Positions 36,430 through 48,554 of a DNA stretch of 64,000 nucleotides are shown here, piece after piece. The notes below the pieces were generated by a model. That model was not told the DNA's origin, did no database searches, and was given only the letters and a program-made list of their open reading frames with translations. The stretch is taken from assembly GCA_032717465.1 (NCBI GenBank), contig CM064657.1:21546970-21610969 (forward strand). Direction: 5' to 3'. A program made the position numbers and the translations under genes. Numbering within the stretch: position 1 is the stretch's first letter; the number at the start of each line of letters is the position of its first letter. Source of the DNA: Coenobita brevimanus (lineage: Eukaryota > Arthropoda > Malacostraca > Decapoda > Coenobitidae).

Positions 36430-36601
36430 TCTCTGCTAGTGAGAAGAGCCTCCCCTGCTTTCTTCAAGATCCCGCTTGATCATCAGTGCATAGTCATCCC
36501 TGCAAAGCCTCACCTCCTGGCGTACCAACTCTACCAGGGGAGGGTGTATAACCTTCAGTGCTTCTCTACCCTTCAACCAAAGAAGAAGAAGAAGAAGAAG
36601 A

Positions 36602-36803
36602 TTGTGTGATCAGCTTTGCTTTTCTTTTGGCTGTTACTAAGCCCTTTGAAGTTGTTTATTCGTATAGCCTACTCAGATTAACAAGATGGATATTGCTTCT
36701 AGTGGGAGGTAAGTTCTATGTTGTTTAATTAACTGCTTACTGGGGCCATTTCTTTTTCTGTTGGTACTTACGAATATCATGGAATGCTGGTCATGCAAAT
36801 AAT
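36602..36803. other. Unassigned spacer
   Basis: Short interval between the LINE C tail and the next LTR element. Nothing recognised. Confidence 0.4.
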
Positions 36804-36808
36804 ATGAT

Positions 36809-38867
36809 TGTAATGCTGTGCTTTTAAAGCGACTTCTCGTCGTAAAAACACTAGCTACTGAAGCAGGGTCCTCTTTCAAGACCGGAAGTAAAGCACTAAC
36901 AAAGGAACAGGACATAAAAACCAGGCAGTATACCTTAACACATCTATTACCTTAATCCTACTCGTAACAATACACATAGAATGATAAGACACAGAGATAC
37001 AGAGTTAACACTTGGCACCACAGAACAATCATATACACTACAGTGTTCACACAGGGAGATTGTGAGTTATCTATAATATGGTTTACACGTCACTTGGAGG
37101 CAGGATATAAACAGGATTGTTCACCTTAGGAATAAACAAGGTTGGGAGTCTGGTTTGGGAATATTACTATAAAAGAGGTAGGGTGCGGACAGCGACACTC
37201 GACTCTGTCACCTTGTCACGGAGACACGTACACTTAGCTTTTGACTAGCCCGCGCCTTTACCTCAGATGTTCACAGAAAACTCTCTGACTCTCTTATATG
37301 GGGAGGGACTAGGATAATTCACAAAGTTCACTTTCTGCCCTGTTAACACTGAGTTCTGATGGGCCACTATTGACTACGATTTCTTACAGAGTCACTGCCA
37401 CTGTTTTTCCTGTTTCCTGGGTAATGGTTACTCTAGGTCGCACTTGTAGGTGGGGTGCAGGGAGGCTCTCCCGTCTGGGGGCCTCGACCTGGGAGGCGGC
37501 CCTCGTACTAGGGCCGTGCCGGTGGGGTGCAGGGAGGCCCTTTGGTCTGGGGGCCTCGACCTGATGGGTGGCCCTCGGGACTGAGGCCAAACAGCCGGAG
37601 TAATCGGGCCTGCCTCTTCCGACTCCGGGGAGTGAGGGAGCCTGAATCGCCTTCGTTGGGAGTTGGAGAGTCTGGTCTGGGGGTCCTGGGACTGCGGGCA
37701 CCCAGGGGGAGAGGCGCCGTCAGGACTGGGCTGCGGCAGCGTCTCCTACGGGGCTCAGACAGGAACAAGGAATTCCCGGGTGTAGGCGGTAAGCCCGATA
37801 TCGGGCCTTGCCATCACTCTAGCGTCTCCTCCGGGACTATATTCCTGGGTGGTGACGAAGGGCTCCCCGAAGGGAAAGAGGCTGGAGGAGGACTCACGTT
37901 ACCCATGTCCTCTCGAGTGCGTCTGGAGGTCGGAGCCTGGGATCGCCTTCCCCTGTCACACACTCTGGCTGTAGCCATGAACTTGCCCGGCGTACGGGGG
38001 ACACCTGTAGGGCGGACGGGGTCACCCTTTCGCCGTGGCTGAGGACCGCCGGCGTGGTGTTGTTCCCGTAGTAGGAGACAAGCTGGAGTGAGGGGCACAG
38101 AGGCCACACTCTCTCCAATACGGATTGAGTCTACCTTCAGGAGATTCTCTACCCTGGTATGTGCCCCGGCTGGAGCCGAGTGTCTACCCGTACGGAGAAC
38201 AACTGCCGGACGAACTGGGTCACCCTCACGCCGCGGCTTAGGACCGTCGACAGGGTGTTGCTTCCGTAATAGGGAAGTGCTACACGTATGGTAGCAGGGG
38301 CTCTTTAGCCTGATCCGTACTCTGGCCATAGCCAGGAGCCGATCAGACCTAGCAGGAACATCTGCCGGACGAACGGGGTCGCCCTCACGCCGCGGCTTAG
38401 GACCGTCGACGGGATGTTGCTCCTGAAGGGGAGAACAGCAAGAGAGTGATGCACTGGGGCAACTCTCTCTCTCTGGTGTGTTAAGGCCGGAGCCTTGGGT
38501 CGCTTTCCCCTTCACACTCTTTATTAGGCCGTAGCCTTGGGCCTCTTGCCCTTGGGCCTCCTGCCCTAGAGGGTGTAACAAAGCCGTCAATACGGTGCTA
38601 CCTGGGACTGAATCTGGTTCAGTCCCACCCCTATTCTGTCGATCACTGCTCCGCCCGCAATGTAGTTTACTTCCCCTGATCACCTGGGGTTGGGGCACTT
38701 GCGGGGAATAAGGACCTAGGACCGTAATGTCCTGATGACCCTCTTGACTGAGGTCACTAAACTCACCGGTGTGTCCTCCTGGGGTGGTGGTGGGGCGGCG
38801 GCTCGGTGGTGGTGTGGGGGGTGGTGAGGTGGGAGGTCCGGCGGCGGGCACGGCGGGCATTTTACCA
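36809..38867 (-). repeat. 3' LTR of the 9.5-kb element
   Basis: Starts (plus strand) TGTAATGCTG and ends GGCATTTTACCA. Matches 44265-46320 along its length. The last CCA bases are absent from the other copy, so the true border may be at 38864. Contains three degenerate units of about 160-200 bp around 38020, 38220 and 38380, each with GGACGGGGTC/CTGGGTC and CACGCCGCGGCTTAGG. Confidence 0.88.
37814..38859 (-). other. Long ORF inside the 3' LTR
   Basis: Read from the ATG five bases inside the LTR edge, the minus strand stays open for about 349 codons; the other LTR has the same ORF over 320 codons (46316-45354). The product would be Pro/Arg/Gly-rich with a three-fold repeat of a segment containing GPKPRREGDPVRPA. 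No known domain was recognised. High GC makes long ORFs more likely by chance, so coding status is open. Confidence 0.4.
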
Positions 38868-39279
38868 CCCTCCGCGTTGTTGAAGTCACGACCCCGTGAC
38901 TGGAGGTGGTAGGTGGTGGAGGTGGATGTCTGGTGGGCCGGGGTAAGGTGTTGGGTGAGGCTGACCCAGTGGGTGGTGAAGGTGTTGGGCTCCTGATGGG
39001 GGCTGAGTGTGAGGTGGAGGGAGGACGGATGGTTGGTCCGGCGTAGGAGCTGGAGCAGGTGGTGGGTGCCCCTGATTCTGGACAGTGGGCAGTTGTAGGG
39101 TTTCCAATGCACTTTCGTCACCATCTCGGAGAATGGTGCCTGGTGGAGAGATGAAATTTGAATGCTGGAGAGTGATGGGAGGTTGGTGGTTTTATTGGGA
39201 CTAATTCGGTGGGAGGAGCGTTGTCCTTTGGGGAATTGGGATTTGGGAAAATTCTATCGTGCTTGGTGGAGGGGGAGGG
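38868..39279 (-). other. 3' untranslated region of the 9.5-kb element
   Basis: GT/GGT-rich sequence between the end of pol and the 3' LTR, ending in the purine-rich GCGGAGGGTGG (minus strand) that fits a polypurine tract. Confidence 0.55.
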
Positions 39280-42200
39280 TTATGGGGGAGGTGTTTGTGG
39301 GGTATGTGGAGGGGGTGGGTGTTGGGATGGGTGTGCGATGGATGGAGGTGTTGGGGTGTACCTCGCGGGTGGGCGTGAGATGCGTCCTGATCTGGTGGTG
39401 GTAGTAGTGATGGTGCGCGTGGGTGGCGATGGTGGTTGTGCGCGTGGTGGTGGTGAGGGTGTGCGGAGGTTAGGGGGGGGCGATGGCTGGGGGCGCGGTG
39501 TGGCGCGTATAATGAGAGTGGTCATGGGGGAGGGTGGTGGTGGGTGTGGAGATGGTGGGGTGGTGAGTGGTGCGGTTTTTTGGGGGGGTGGGCGGTGGTG
39601 GTGGTGTGGGTGGCATGGGCAGAGTGGGTTGGGAGGTGGTGGGTGGATAGGTGTTAGGTAGGTGAGTTGTAAGTTGTGAAGGGGTGGTGATTTCGGCCTG
39701 TGGTGGTGGTGTGTCGGGGGGTGGGCTGGTTGTTAGTGAGTTTGAGGGAGGGGGTGAGAAGGAGTAGGAGTAGGAATCTGGGGGGTAATTCTGAGAAAGG
39801 TCGGGGTGGACAGGTGTGCGGGCAGGGGTGCAGATAGGCCTAGCGTGGGGGTGGTCAGTGTCGGGTGGGTGGAAGGGCCGCACGTGGCTATTCCTGTATG
39901 TGCGGTGCTGTCCCTGTTGATCTATAATGACTTGGTATGGGTTGGGTACTCGAACAATTTTGTAAGGTCCGTTGAATCGGGGGGAGGTTTTGGATGGGGT
40001 AGGTAGGTTTGCGACAACTACGGATTGACCAGGTTTGTATGTGTTGGAGTGGGTTATGTCGGGTGCTAGGTCTTGTTGTGAATGTCGATGGTGGAGGCGG
40101 TGTTTGAGGTGGTGGAGAGAGTCAGTAGTGGAGGGTGGGGTGGGTGGCTGTAGGTGGTGGCGGAGTGGTAGGAGCAGGGGTGATTCCCTGAAAACTCTTT
40201 CATGTGGAGTTATTCTGTCTTCTCGTGGGCATGTATTTAAACCCCATTGGATGATCTTGACGTGGGCAGGCCAGTCTTCGTTTCCTGTTTGCATAATGCG
40301 TGTGCGGACCTGGTTCATAAGGGAACGATGGCTTCTCTCGCAGATGCTGTTACCCTGGGGCCAGTAGGGGGATGAGTGGGAGATGTGGCATCCGAATATG
40401 TTTGCCAGTTCTTCCCAGACTTTTCCCGTAAATTCTGGAGCATTATCTGAGTGCAGTGCTTGGGGAATACCAAAATAAGGGAATACATGTCGGGTGAGGG
40501 CATCGGGAACTGATACTGCACTGTGATCTTTGGCGGGGCATGCGATGATAAACTTTGAATATACATCCACGAAGGTGATTATGTACTTGTAGCCTGCTTT
40601 GGGTGTGAGAGGGCCGATGACGTCTAAGGAAAGTAGTTGCCATGGTTTTTGTGCTGTTAATTTTCCTGTAGGGCCTGGTGTTCGGGTGATGTCCTTTCCT
40701 AAAGCACAGGCTCGACATGATTGTATAATGTTCTTGGCGATGGTGGATGGATTAGGGGTCCAGTACATGTCGGTAAAGACTTGTAGCAGTTTCTTTGTTC
40801 CCAGGTGGATGCCGTTATGGGCATGGAGGTGGAGCATGGTGTCGTGGGCAGTGGTGGGGCTTAGGACGATGTATCCGTTTGGGTCGAACAGGTGTTCGCC
40901 GTGTGGGTGGAATTTAGCGAATGTGTTCGGTGGGATCCAGGTAGGGTGTTGTTTGTTGTGCCACATTTGGACCAGGTCTGGCTCTGTCGAGATTGCGTTG
41001 ATTGGAAGATGGGACAGGGCGTCAGCGTTTGTGTGGAGTTTGCCTGGTCGGTATGAGATTTCAAAATCATACTCTTCGAGTGTCTCTCGCCACCATATCA
41101 GTTGCGCGTTGGTGGTGTTTGATTGCCGTAGCCATTGCAGGGATTGGTGGTCTGTAATGACTATGACATGGGTGCCTGAGATGTAGGAACGGAAGTATTC
41201 TAGGGACCAGATGATCCCCAGGCACTAGCGTTTGGTGGCCGCGTAGTTCCATTCTGCAGGATTCAGGGTGCTGCTGGCAAAAGCAATGATGTGCTCCCGC
41301 CCATCTTGTACTTGTGCAAGGACAGCCCCTATGGCGATGAGCAATACGTCAGTATACAGGCAGAATGGGAGGTTGTAGTCTGGGAAAGCGACTACTGGGG
41401 CAGAGGTTAACTTGGACTTGAGGGTGGTAAATGCAGTTTTCCTTGGTTCGGTCCACACGAACGGCTCGCCCTTTTTTGTTAGGTCGTGTAGGGGTTTGGC
41501 AATATCAGCAAATCCTTTGACGAACCGCCTGTAGTATGATGTTAAGCCTAGGAAGGCTCTAGTTTCATGTACGTCACGAGGTAGGGGAATGTCGGCGATG
41601 GCACGTAGTTTATCTGGGTCTGGTGAGATGCCTTCAGTGTTAATTAGGTGTCCAAGGAAAGAAACAGATCTCTCGGCCAAGACGCACTTTGTTGGTTTTA
41701 ATTTTAGCCCTGCTTGGCGTATGCGGTGGAACACTTGTTTGAGGCGGTGGAGGTGGTCGGCCCAGGTACGACTGAAGACGATGACGTCGTCGAGATACGC
41801 CAAACAAGTTTCCCAGGTTAGTCCACTGAGAACTGACTCCATCAGACGGGAGAATGTGGCAGGGGCGTTGCAGAGTTCGAAAGGAAGAACGTTGAATTCA
41901 TAATGCTTCCCATTTGATGTTGAGAAGGCGGTTTTGTGTTTGTCGTCGGGGTGTACAGGGACTTGCCAATACCCCGATTGCAGGTCTAGGGTGGAGAACC
42001 ACGTCGAGCCATGTAAGGAGTCCAGTGAGTCGTCGATTTGGGGTAGGGGCGTTGCATCTTTGACTGTGACATCGTTGACTCGGCGGTAGTCTACGCAAAA
42101 GCGCATTGTCCCATCTTTTTTTCGTACGAGTACCACTGGAGAGGACCATGGGCTAGTGGAGTTGGAGATCACGCCGGCATTGAGCATATCCTGGACCTGC

Positions 42201-43220
42201 CGGTCTTCTTCTGCCCGTTGCTTTGGATTCTTTCGTCGTGATGGTTGGCAAATTGGGGGTCCGGTAGTGTGTATCTCATGGCTGAGATAGGTGGTATGGC
42301 CAAGGTCGGTTGGGCCGGAGGAGAATAGGTCCTGAAAGTCCAGGAGGAGTTGTCGGAGGCTGTTGGTTTGGGCAGGGGATAGGTGTGATGGTAGGTTGGG
42401 GAGAGTGGGATGGTCTGGGGGTGGTGCTTGGCATGGTTCAGCTTCTTCTGTGTCGCCGATGATGAGTCCTCTTGGTAGGGTTAGTGGGGTTGTGGCGAGG
42501 TTGGCGATACGGATTTCGTGGGCATGTGGGGGGAGGATGGTGGGGCTTACTAAACAGGAGGAGAGTGGTCCGGTGGGGATGGATGGTGAGAAGAGGACGG
42601 AGGTATGTGAAGGTTTGTTCAGCTTTACCCAAGCTTCGTGGTGGGGTGGAATGGTGATTGAGGAGGCGATAGTGGCAGGAAAAGATGGGGAGGGGTCCAG
42701 ATGATGTGTGGTGGGGGGTGGTGATGGGGGGGGATGGGGTGAGGCAGTGTGCGAGGTTGGGTTGGGGTCAGGTGTACGAGTGGTTTGGGACAGGTGAGTG
42801 TTTGAGGGTAGTGTGTGTTTGCGTGGTGCAGGAGGGGGTGGTGTTCCTGATTTTTCTTCGATGTTTTTTTTTTCTTTCTTTCTTGTTGATTGATGCTTGG
42901 TTGGGATGGGCTGAACTGAAGTGGAGGTGGTGCTGATGGCAGTCAATGGTGGCGTGGAGTTTCTGGAGCAGGTCCAGCCCGAGATATCCATCATATTGAT
43001 CGCATGTCGAGTCGAATATGATGAATGGGTGGCTAGTGGATATTTGTTGGTGGGTGTGGGTTTGAAGGGCCCATGTTTCCCCACGGATAGGCAGGGGGCC
43101 GTCCCCCGCGTCGACAAGGTTGGCTGAGGTGAGGAGAAGGGGGCCGAATGCAGAGGTGTGGTGGGAGTAGAAGTGGGAGTAGAGGCACGATCTGGCTGCT
43201 CCCGTATCCACCAATAATCA
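39280..43220 (-). pseudogene. pol: Pol of the 9.5-kb gypsy element: protease, RT, RNase H, integrase
   Basis: Minus strand, in order: protease with Asp-Thr-Gly at about 43199-43207 and YLGLDLL; after a frameshift in a T-run near 42865-42880, a proline-rich linker and RT with FCVDYRRVND, LDLQSGYWQVP and Tyr-Leu-Asp-Asp near 41786-41797; RNase H with FVWTEPRKTAF, interrupted by TAG 41225-41227; zinc-binding plus integrase core with LDVIGPL (about 40630), HSDNAPEF (about 40445), ICERSH (about 40340), and SPRFNGPYKI near 39960. The tail is very Pro/Thr/Ser-rich and shifts frame in a G-run near 39475 before a TRSGRISRPP motif. RT upstream of integrase is the usual Ty3/gypsy order. Confidence 0.88.
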
Positions 43221-43330
43221 TGCCTTGACCCCGTTCGGCCAAATCTTGTTGTAGACTGGGGGTCTGTAGTTATGTGAGGTGGCCCCCGCCACCGTGGGGA
43301 GGTGCGGGGGCGGGCCTAAAAATCCATCTG

Positions 43331-44197
43331 TTACGGAGTGGGGTCGTCGTGGTCGTCGTCGTCTGTTCCCGAGTCGTGTGTTGGCGGTGCGTCGTCTTCC
43401 GGGGTGTCATCGTCTAGGGAGGAGACTTTCTTGCGCCCTTGGTGAAAGTTTCTGCGCCTGCTAGCCTTTAGCTGTTCCCTTATGTCGTGCAAGGGGCAGG
43501 CGCAACTGCAAGCCGTGAACTCCCAGGGATTTATCGTAATGAGGTTTCCTTGTTCCCTGGGGTTGGGGCGTTTTTTCTGCAGGTAAGCTCTAGTCACAGT
43601 GGGAGATGGCTCTGTAGTTGGCTGGTGAGGCGGCAGCTTAGGTTTGGGTGGAGGGTTTTGTTTTGTCGGGAAACGTGTCACCACGTGGAGTGGCTGTGGT
43701 GTGGGGCGGGCGGCGAGGAGACGTCTGACGAGTTGCAGGTCGTTTTCCATGTCCCCTGAGGGATCATAGATTGAGAAGTGCTCCCTGACTGTGCTAGGGA
43801 GAATCCTCAGTAGAGCATTAAATGTATGTATATCCCGGGCATTTGTAGGTGCCTCGGGATAGGCAGCGCTGGCGAGGCACCGAGCCTGGATGAATGTATC
43901 ATCCAGGTTCCCATTGTAGGTGAGGGCGTCGAGTTGAGAGAGAGCGACAACTCTGGCTATTGATGGCGTAAAAGCCTGTCCCACTATTTGTGAGAATTGA
44001 TCCCATGACAGTTCTGGGACGATTTTTGGTGCGACAGTAGTGATTATTTTCCCCAGGTTAGGTAGTGTGACTGCAATCTTTTCTCTGTCTGAGTCGAACC
44101 CTATGGCTAGGAGGGGTTTAACCATATTTAAATACACTTCTATGTCGCATTGGTCCGGGTTGAATCTCGGTAATTGGATATGCGGTTTGGCTGCCAT
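43331..44197 (-). CDS. gag: Gag of the 9.5-kb gypsy element
   Basis: The minus-strand frame is open from 44251, but the 5' codons overlap the primer-site region, so ATG 44197 (MAAKPHIQLPRF) is the likelier start, giving 288 codons. The N-terminal half, with PRFNPDQCDIEVYL and ELSWDQFSQIV, resembles the capsid region of gypsy gag proteins. No Cys-x2-Cys zinc knuckle is seen. Instead there is a Cys-rich TACSCACPLH segment and a basic stretch, then an Asp-rich end. Gag was assigned by position between primer site and protease and by this composition. Confidence 0.75.
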   Translation of the reverse strand: MAAKPHIQLPRFNPDQCDIEVYLNMVKPLLAIGFDSDREKIAVTLPNLGKIITTVAPKIVPELSWDQFSQIVGQAFTPSIARVVALSQLDALTYNGNLDDTFIQARCLASAAYPEAPTNARDIHTFNALLRILPSTVREHFSIYDPSGDMENDLQLVRRLLAARPTPQPLHVVTRFPTKQNPPPKPKLPPHQPTTEPSPTVTRAYLQKKRPNPREQGNLITINPWEFTACSCACPLHDIREQLKASRRRNFHQGRKKVSSLDDDTPEDDAPPTHDSGTDDDDHDDPTP

Positions 44198-44264
44198 TGT
44201 GCAAGTTTCCTTTTTTCGTTCCTCCGTGCTTTTACTCGGATCCAGAACCACCGCTTGCCACCAG

Positions 44265-46320
44265 TGTAATGCTGTGTTTTTAAGGCGACTTCTCGTCGCA
44301 AAAACACTAGCTACTGAAGTGGGGTCCTCTTTCTAGACCGGAAGTAAAGCACTAACAAAGGAACAGGACATAAAAACCAGGCAGTATACCTTAACACATC
44401 TATTACCTTAATCCTACTCGTAACAATACACATAGAATGATATTTAAGACACAGAGATACAGAGTTAACACTTGGCTCCACAAAGCAATCATATACACTA
44501 CAGTGTTCACACAGGGAGATTATGAGTTATCTATAATATGGTTTACACGTCACTTGGAGGCAGGATATAAACAGGATTGTTCACCTTAGGAATAAACAAA
44601 GTTGGGAGTCTGGTTTGGGAATATTACTATAAAAGAGGTAGGGTGCGGACAGCGACACTCGACTCTGTCACCTTGTCACGGAGACACGTACACTTAGCTT
44701 TTGACTAGTCCGCGCCCTTACCTCAGATGTTCACAGAAAACTCTCTGACTCTCTTATATAGGGAGGGACTAGGATAATTCACAAAGTTCACTTTTTGGCC
44801 TGTTAACACTGAGTTCTGATGGGCCACTATTGACTACGATTTCTTACAGAGTCACTGCCACAGTTTTTCCTGTTTCCTGGGTAATAGTTACTCTAGGTCG
44901 CACTCGTAGGTGGGGTGCAGGGAGGCTCTCCCGTCTGGGGGCCTCGACCTGGGAGGCGGCCCTTGTACTAGGGCCGCGCCGGTGGGGTGCAGGGAGGCCC
45001 TTTGGTTTGGGGGCCTTGACCTGATGGGTGGCTCTTGGGACTGAGGCCAAACAGCCGGAGTAATCGGGCCTGCCTCTTCCGACTCCGGGGAGTGAGGGAG
45101 CCCGAATCACATTTGTCGGGAGTTGGAGAGTCTGGCCTGGGGGTCCTGGGACTGCGGACACCCAGGGGGAGAGGCGCTGTCAGGACTGGGCTGCGGCAGC
45201 ATCTCCTACGGGGCTCAGACAGGAACAAGGAACTCCCGGGTGTAGGCGGTAAGCCCGATATCGGGCCTTGCCACCACTCTAGCGTCTCCTGCGGGGCTAT
45301 ATTCCCGGGTAGCGACGAAGGGCTCCCCGAAGGGAAAGAGGCTGGAGGAGGACTCACGTTACCCGTGTCCTCTCGAGTGCATCTGGAGGCCGGAGCCTGG
45401 GGTCGCTTTCCTCTGTCACACACTCTGGCTGTAGCCGTGAACTTGCCCGGCGTACGTGGGACACCTGTAGGGTGGACGGGGTCGCCTTTTGCCACGGCTG
45501 AGGACCGCCGGCGTGGTGTTTTCCCCTAGTAGGAGACAAGCCGGAGTGAGGGACACAGAGGCCACACTCTCCAATACGGATTGAGTCTACCTTCAGGGGA
45601 TTCTCTACCCTGGTACGTGCCCCGGCTGGAGCCGAGTGTCTACCCGTACGGAGAACAACTGCCGGACGAACTGGGTCGCCCTCACGCCGCGGCTTAGGAC
45701 CGTCGACGGGGTGTTCTTTCCGTAATAGGGAAGTGCTACACGTACGGTAGCAGGGGCTCTTTACCCTGATCCGTACTCTGGCCATAGCCGGGAGCCGATC
45801 AGTCCTAGCAGGAACATCTGCCGGATGAACGGGGTCGCTTTCACGCCGCGGCTTAGGACCGTCGACGGGATGTTGCTCCTGAAGGGGAGAACAGCAAGAG
45901 AGTGATGCACTGGGGCAACTCTCTCTCTCTGGTGTGTTAAGGCCGGAGCCTGGGGTCGCTTTCCCCTTCACACTCTTTATTTGGCTGTAGCCTTGGGCCT
46001 CTTGCCCTTGGGCCTCCTGCCCTAGAGGGTGTAACAAAGCCGTCAATACGGTGCTACCTGGGACTGAATCTGGTTCAGTCCCACCCCTATTCTGTCGATC
46101 ACTGCTCCGCCCGCAATGTAGTTTACTTCCTCTGATCACCTGGGGTTGGGGCACTTGCGGGGAATAAGGACCTAGGACCGTAATGTCCTGATGGCCCTCT
46201 TGACTGAGGTCACTAAACTCACCGGTGTGTCCTCCTGGGGTGGTGGTGGGGCGGCGGCTCGGTGGTGGTGTGGGGGGTGGTGAGGTGGGAGGTCCGGCAG
46301 CGGGCATGGCAGGCATTTTA
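44265..46320 (-). repeat. 5' LTR of the 9.5-kb element
   Basis: 2056 bp, matching 36809-38867. On the minus strand it begins TAAAATGCC directly at the ATGAT duplication and ends CATTACA. It lacks the TGG that precedes TAAAATGCC in the other copy. Confidence 0.88.
45354..46316 (-). other. Long ORF inside the 5' LTR
   Basis: 320 codons, homologous to the ORF at 38859-37814, with the same start five bases inside the LTR edge and the same internal repeats. It ends earlier than its partner because of sequence differences near 45480-45520. Confidence 0.4.
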
Positions 46321-46325
46321 ATGAT

Positions 46326-46720
46326 TTTCTGGTATTCTTTTACAAGTTGCCAATATGCGGCTCAGAGATATTACCACCATAAACGCATAGTATGATACCT
46401 AACTGTAAGCATTCCACCGCAGCACGTTGGGTCAGGTGCAGAAAAATGTACTGCACAACCTGGGGGCTGTATTGGCAACTTGTGAAAATTTACTTTTTCA
46501 TGTACAATATTACTTGAAGGGGCTGGTGTTGAAAAGTGCTACACAGAAGATAAAGCCTTTCCCGTTCACACATGCTAAAGTTTCAGTCTGTGCCTTAATT
46601 CATCATAGCCTAAGTTATGTTGAATAATGTGCAATAATTTTAATTTCACATTATTCAGGCCTGGCCAGTGAAACTTAGATTATTTATTGTGTAGGGTATG
46701 ATGTCAAGTACAGGAGAAAG
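46326..46720. other. Unassigned spacer with a small inverted repeat
   Basis: ACAAGTTGCCAATA near 46341 is repeated in inverted form near 46470, a 14-bp perfect match. No frame recognised. Confidence 0.4.
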
Positions 46721-46728
46721 AAATACGT

Positions 46729-48544
46729 ACATCTATCTATCTGTTGCCAGACGCCTCAATCCCGTTTAGGGTGGCCACAAACAAATCGCCTCCACGTCGC
46801 TCTGTCCCCCGCCATTTCACTGCCCTGTTCCCAACTCACACCCCCCTCTCTCATATACCTCTCCACCCCATCCCTCCATCTCATCTTCGGCCTCCCCCTC
46901 CCTCTTCCCCCCTCCACCTCACTCACATACACTCTCTTCGTCAGTCTTTCACCCTCCATCCTCTCCACATGGCCAAACCACCTCAGTGTGTTCCTCATAA
47001 CGCTTCCTATCACATCCACATCCACACCACAACGCTCCTTTATATCCTCATTCGTCAGCCTGTCTCTCCATGTGACTCCACAGGCTTCTCTTAAGTAACT
47101 CATTTCCACTGCTCTCACTCTTGGCTTGTGTCCTTCCACCAAAAACCAAGCTTCACTTCCGTACACTAGAGTTGGTATCAAAATACTGTTATTATGATTT
47201 GCAATGTAGTAACTTTTTCACTTCCATGCTCACTTCCCTGTTTCTTATCACTGCTTTCAAAGATCCAGGAACCTTTCTTCCCTGCTGTACCCTTTCAAGC
47301 ACTTCACTCTCCAAACCTTCATCCTTACTCATCACACTACCCAAATACTTAAACTTACTCACATTTTCCAATTCCTCACCATCCAACCTTGCTGTACATT
47401 CACTGACTTCACCTCTCTCAAAGACCATCACTTTACTCTTCCCTACATTCACCTTTAGATTCCGTTTCTTACACACTCTCCCAAACTCATCCACCAAGCC
47501 TGCAGCTCCCCTTTGTCTTCACTCAACAACACAGTATCATCTGCAAACAACAGTACAGGGAGTTTCCAAACACTATCCTCTCTCACCAGGGCCACTCCAA
47601 CATCCACTACCCTACCTTGTACCTCTTTTATTACCCCATCCATGTACAGATTGAACAACCATGGAGACATGACACAACCCTGTTTCAACCCAACTTTCAA
47701 AGAGAAAAATTCACATAGTTCACCATCCACACACACTGCAGCCTTCGCACCATCGTACATACTCTTCACAGCATTGAACAACTTCCCATCTACTCCATTT
47801 ATTCTTAACACTTTCCACAATCCTTGTCTATCCACCCTGTCGTATGCTTCCTCCAAACCCATGAAAGCCTCATACAACTTCTTTCCCGTCTCTAGAAACT
47901 TTTCCACTAAAGATCTAAGAATGAATATCTGATCTACACAACCTCTTCCCTTCCTAAAGCCTCCCTGTTCTTCTCCAACTAATTTCTCCATTCTTTCTCT
48001 AACCCTGTCAATAAGTATCCTACCATACACTTTTCTTATTATACCAAGAAGACAAATGCCCCTATGATTACCACACACTTCTTTTTCCCCTTTTCCCTTG
48101 TACAAGGGAATAATTATATCTGACTTCCAATCCTCCGGGACTCTACCTTCCTCCCAGGCCAATCTGCACATCTTCCACATCCATTCTACTACTATCTCTC
48201 CCCCATGCTTCAGCATTTCACCACACACTCCATCAATTCCTGGGGCTTTCCCCGATTTAACTTTCTTCATTGCTTCCACAACTTCTATCCTACTGATTTC
48301 TTCCTGTCTTCTCACCTCCCTCCTTCTCCCAACCATTCCTCAGCCACTTATACTCGCATTACTTCCATCCTCTATGTTCAACAATTCCTTAAAGTGTTCT
48401 CTCCATCTGCTCACTTTTTCTCCCTTCTCCACTAGTAATTTACCATTTTTATCTTTCACTCCCCTGCTAACTTCACTTCCACCCTGTCTTACTCTTTTCA
48501 CCTCTTTCCAGAACATTTTCTTACAGTCCCTCCACTTTACACTC
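46729..48544 (-). pseudogene. RTE LINE, copy 2, 5'-truncated, minus strand
   Basis: Very similar to copy 1 from about 12705 to 14497. AAATACGT at 46721-46728 and 48545-48552 is an 8-bp target duplication. It starts in the segment before the RT and runs through AGIDGV, GGFRKGRG, QGCVMSPWLFN and Phe-Ala-Asp-Asp to the C-terminal LRWFGHVERM, then a (GATA)n tail at its low-coordinate end. Breaks include a stop near 48340, a frameshift near 47490 and a 13-bp insertion near 47190. Confidence 0.88.
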
Positions 48545-48554
48545 AAATACGTCC

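Larger units (their letters stand above)
30901..36601 (+). mobile_element. LINE C, I-superfamily non-LTR retrotransposon
   Basis: Two-ORF LINE: ORF1 with zinc knuckles, ORF2 with endonuclease, RT and RNase H. It ends in a (GAA)n tail at about 36580-36601. RNase H in a LINE points to the I superfamily. The 5' limit is approximate and no target duplication was found. Confidence 0.85.
36809..46320 (-). mobile_element. Ty3/gypsy LTR retrotransposon with 2.06-kb LTRs
   Basis: A 9512-bp minus-strand element. ATGAT flanks both ends (36804-36808 and 46321-46325), a clean 5-bp target duplication. Order from its 5' end: LTR, primer site beside 44264, gag, protease, RT, RNase H, integrase, proline-rich C-terminus, polypurine tract near 38865-38877, LTR. 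The two LTRs are very similar, so insertion is fairly recent. The gene order is canonical, in contrast to the Gmr1-like element. Gag is open; pol has a frameshift and a stop. Confidence 0.9.
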
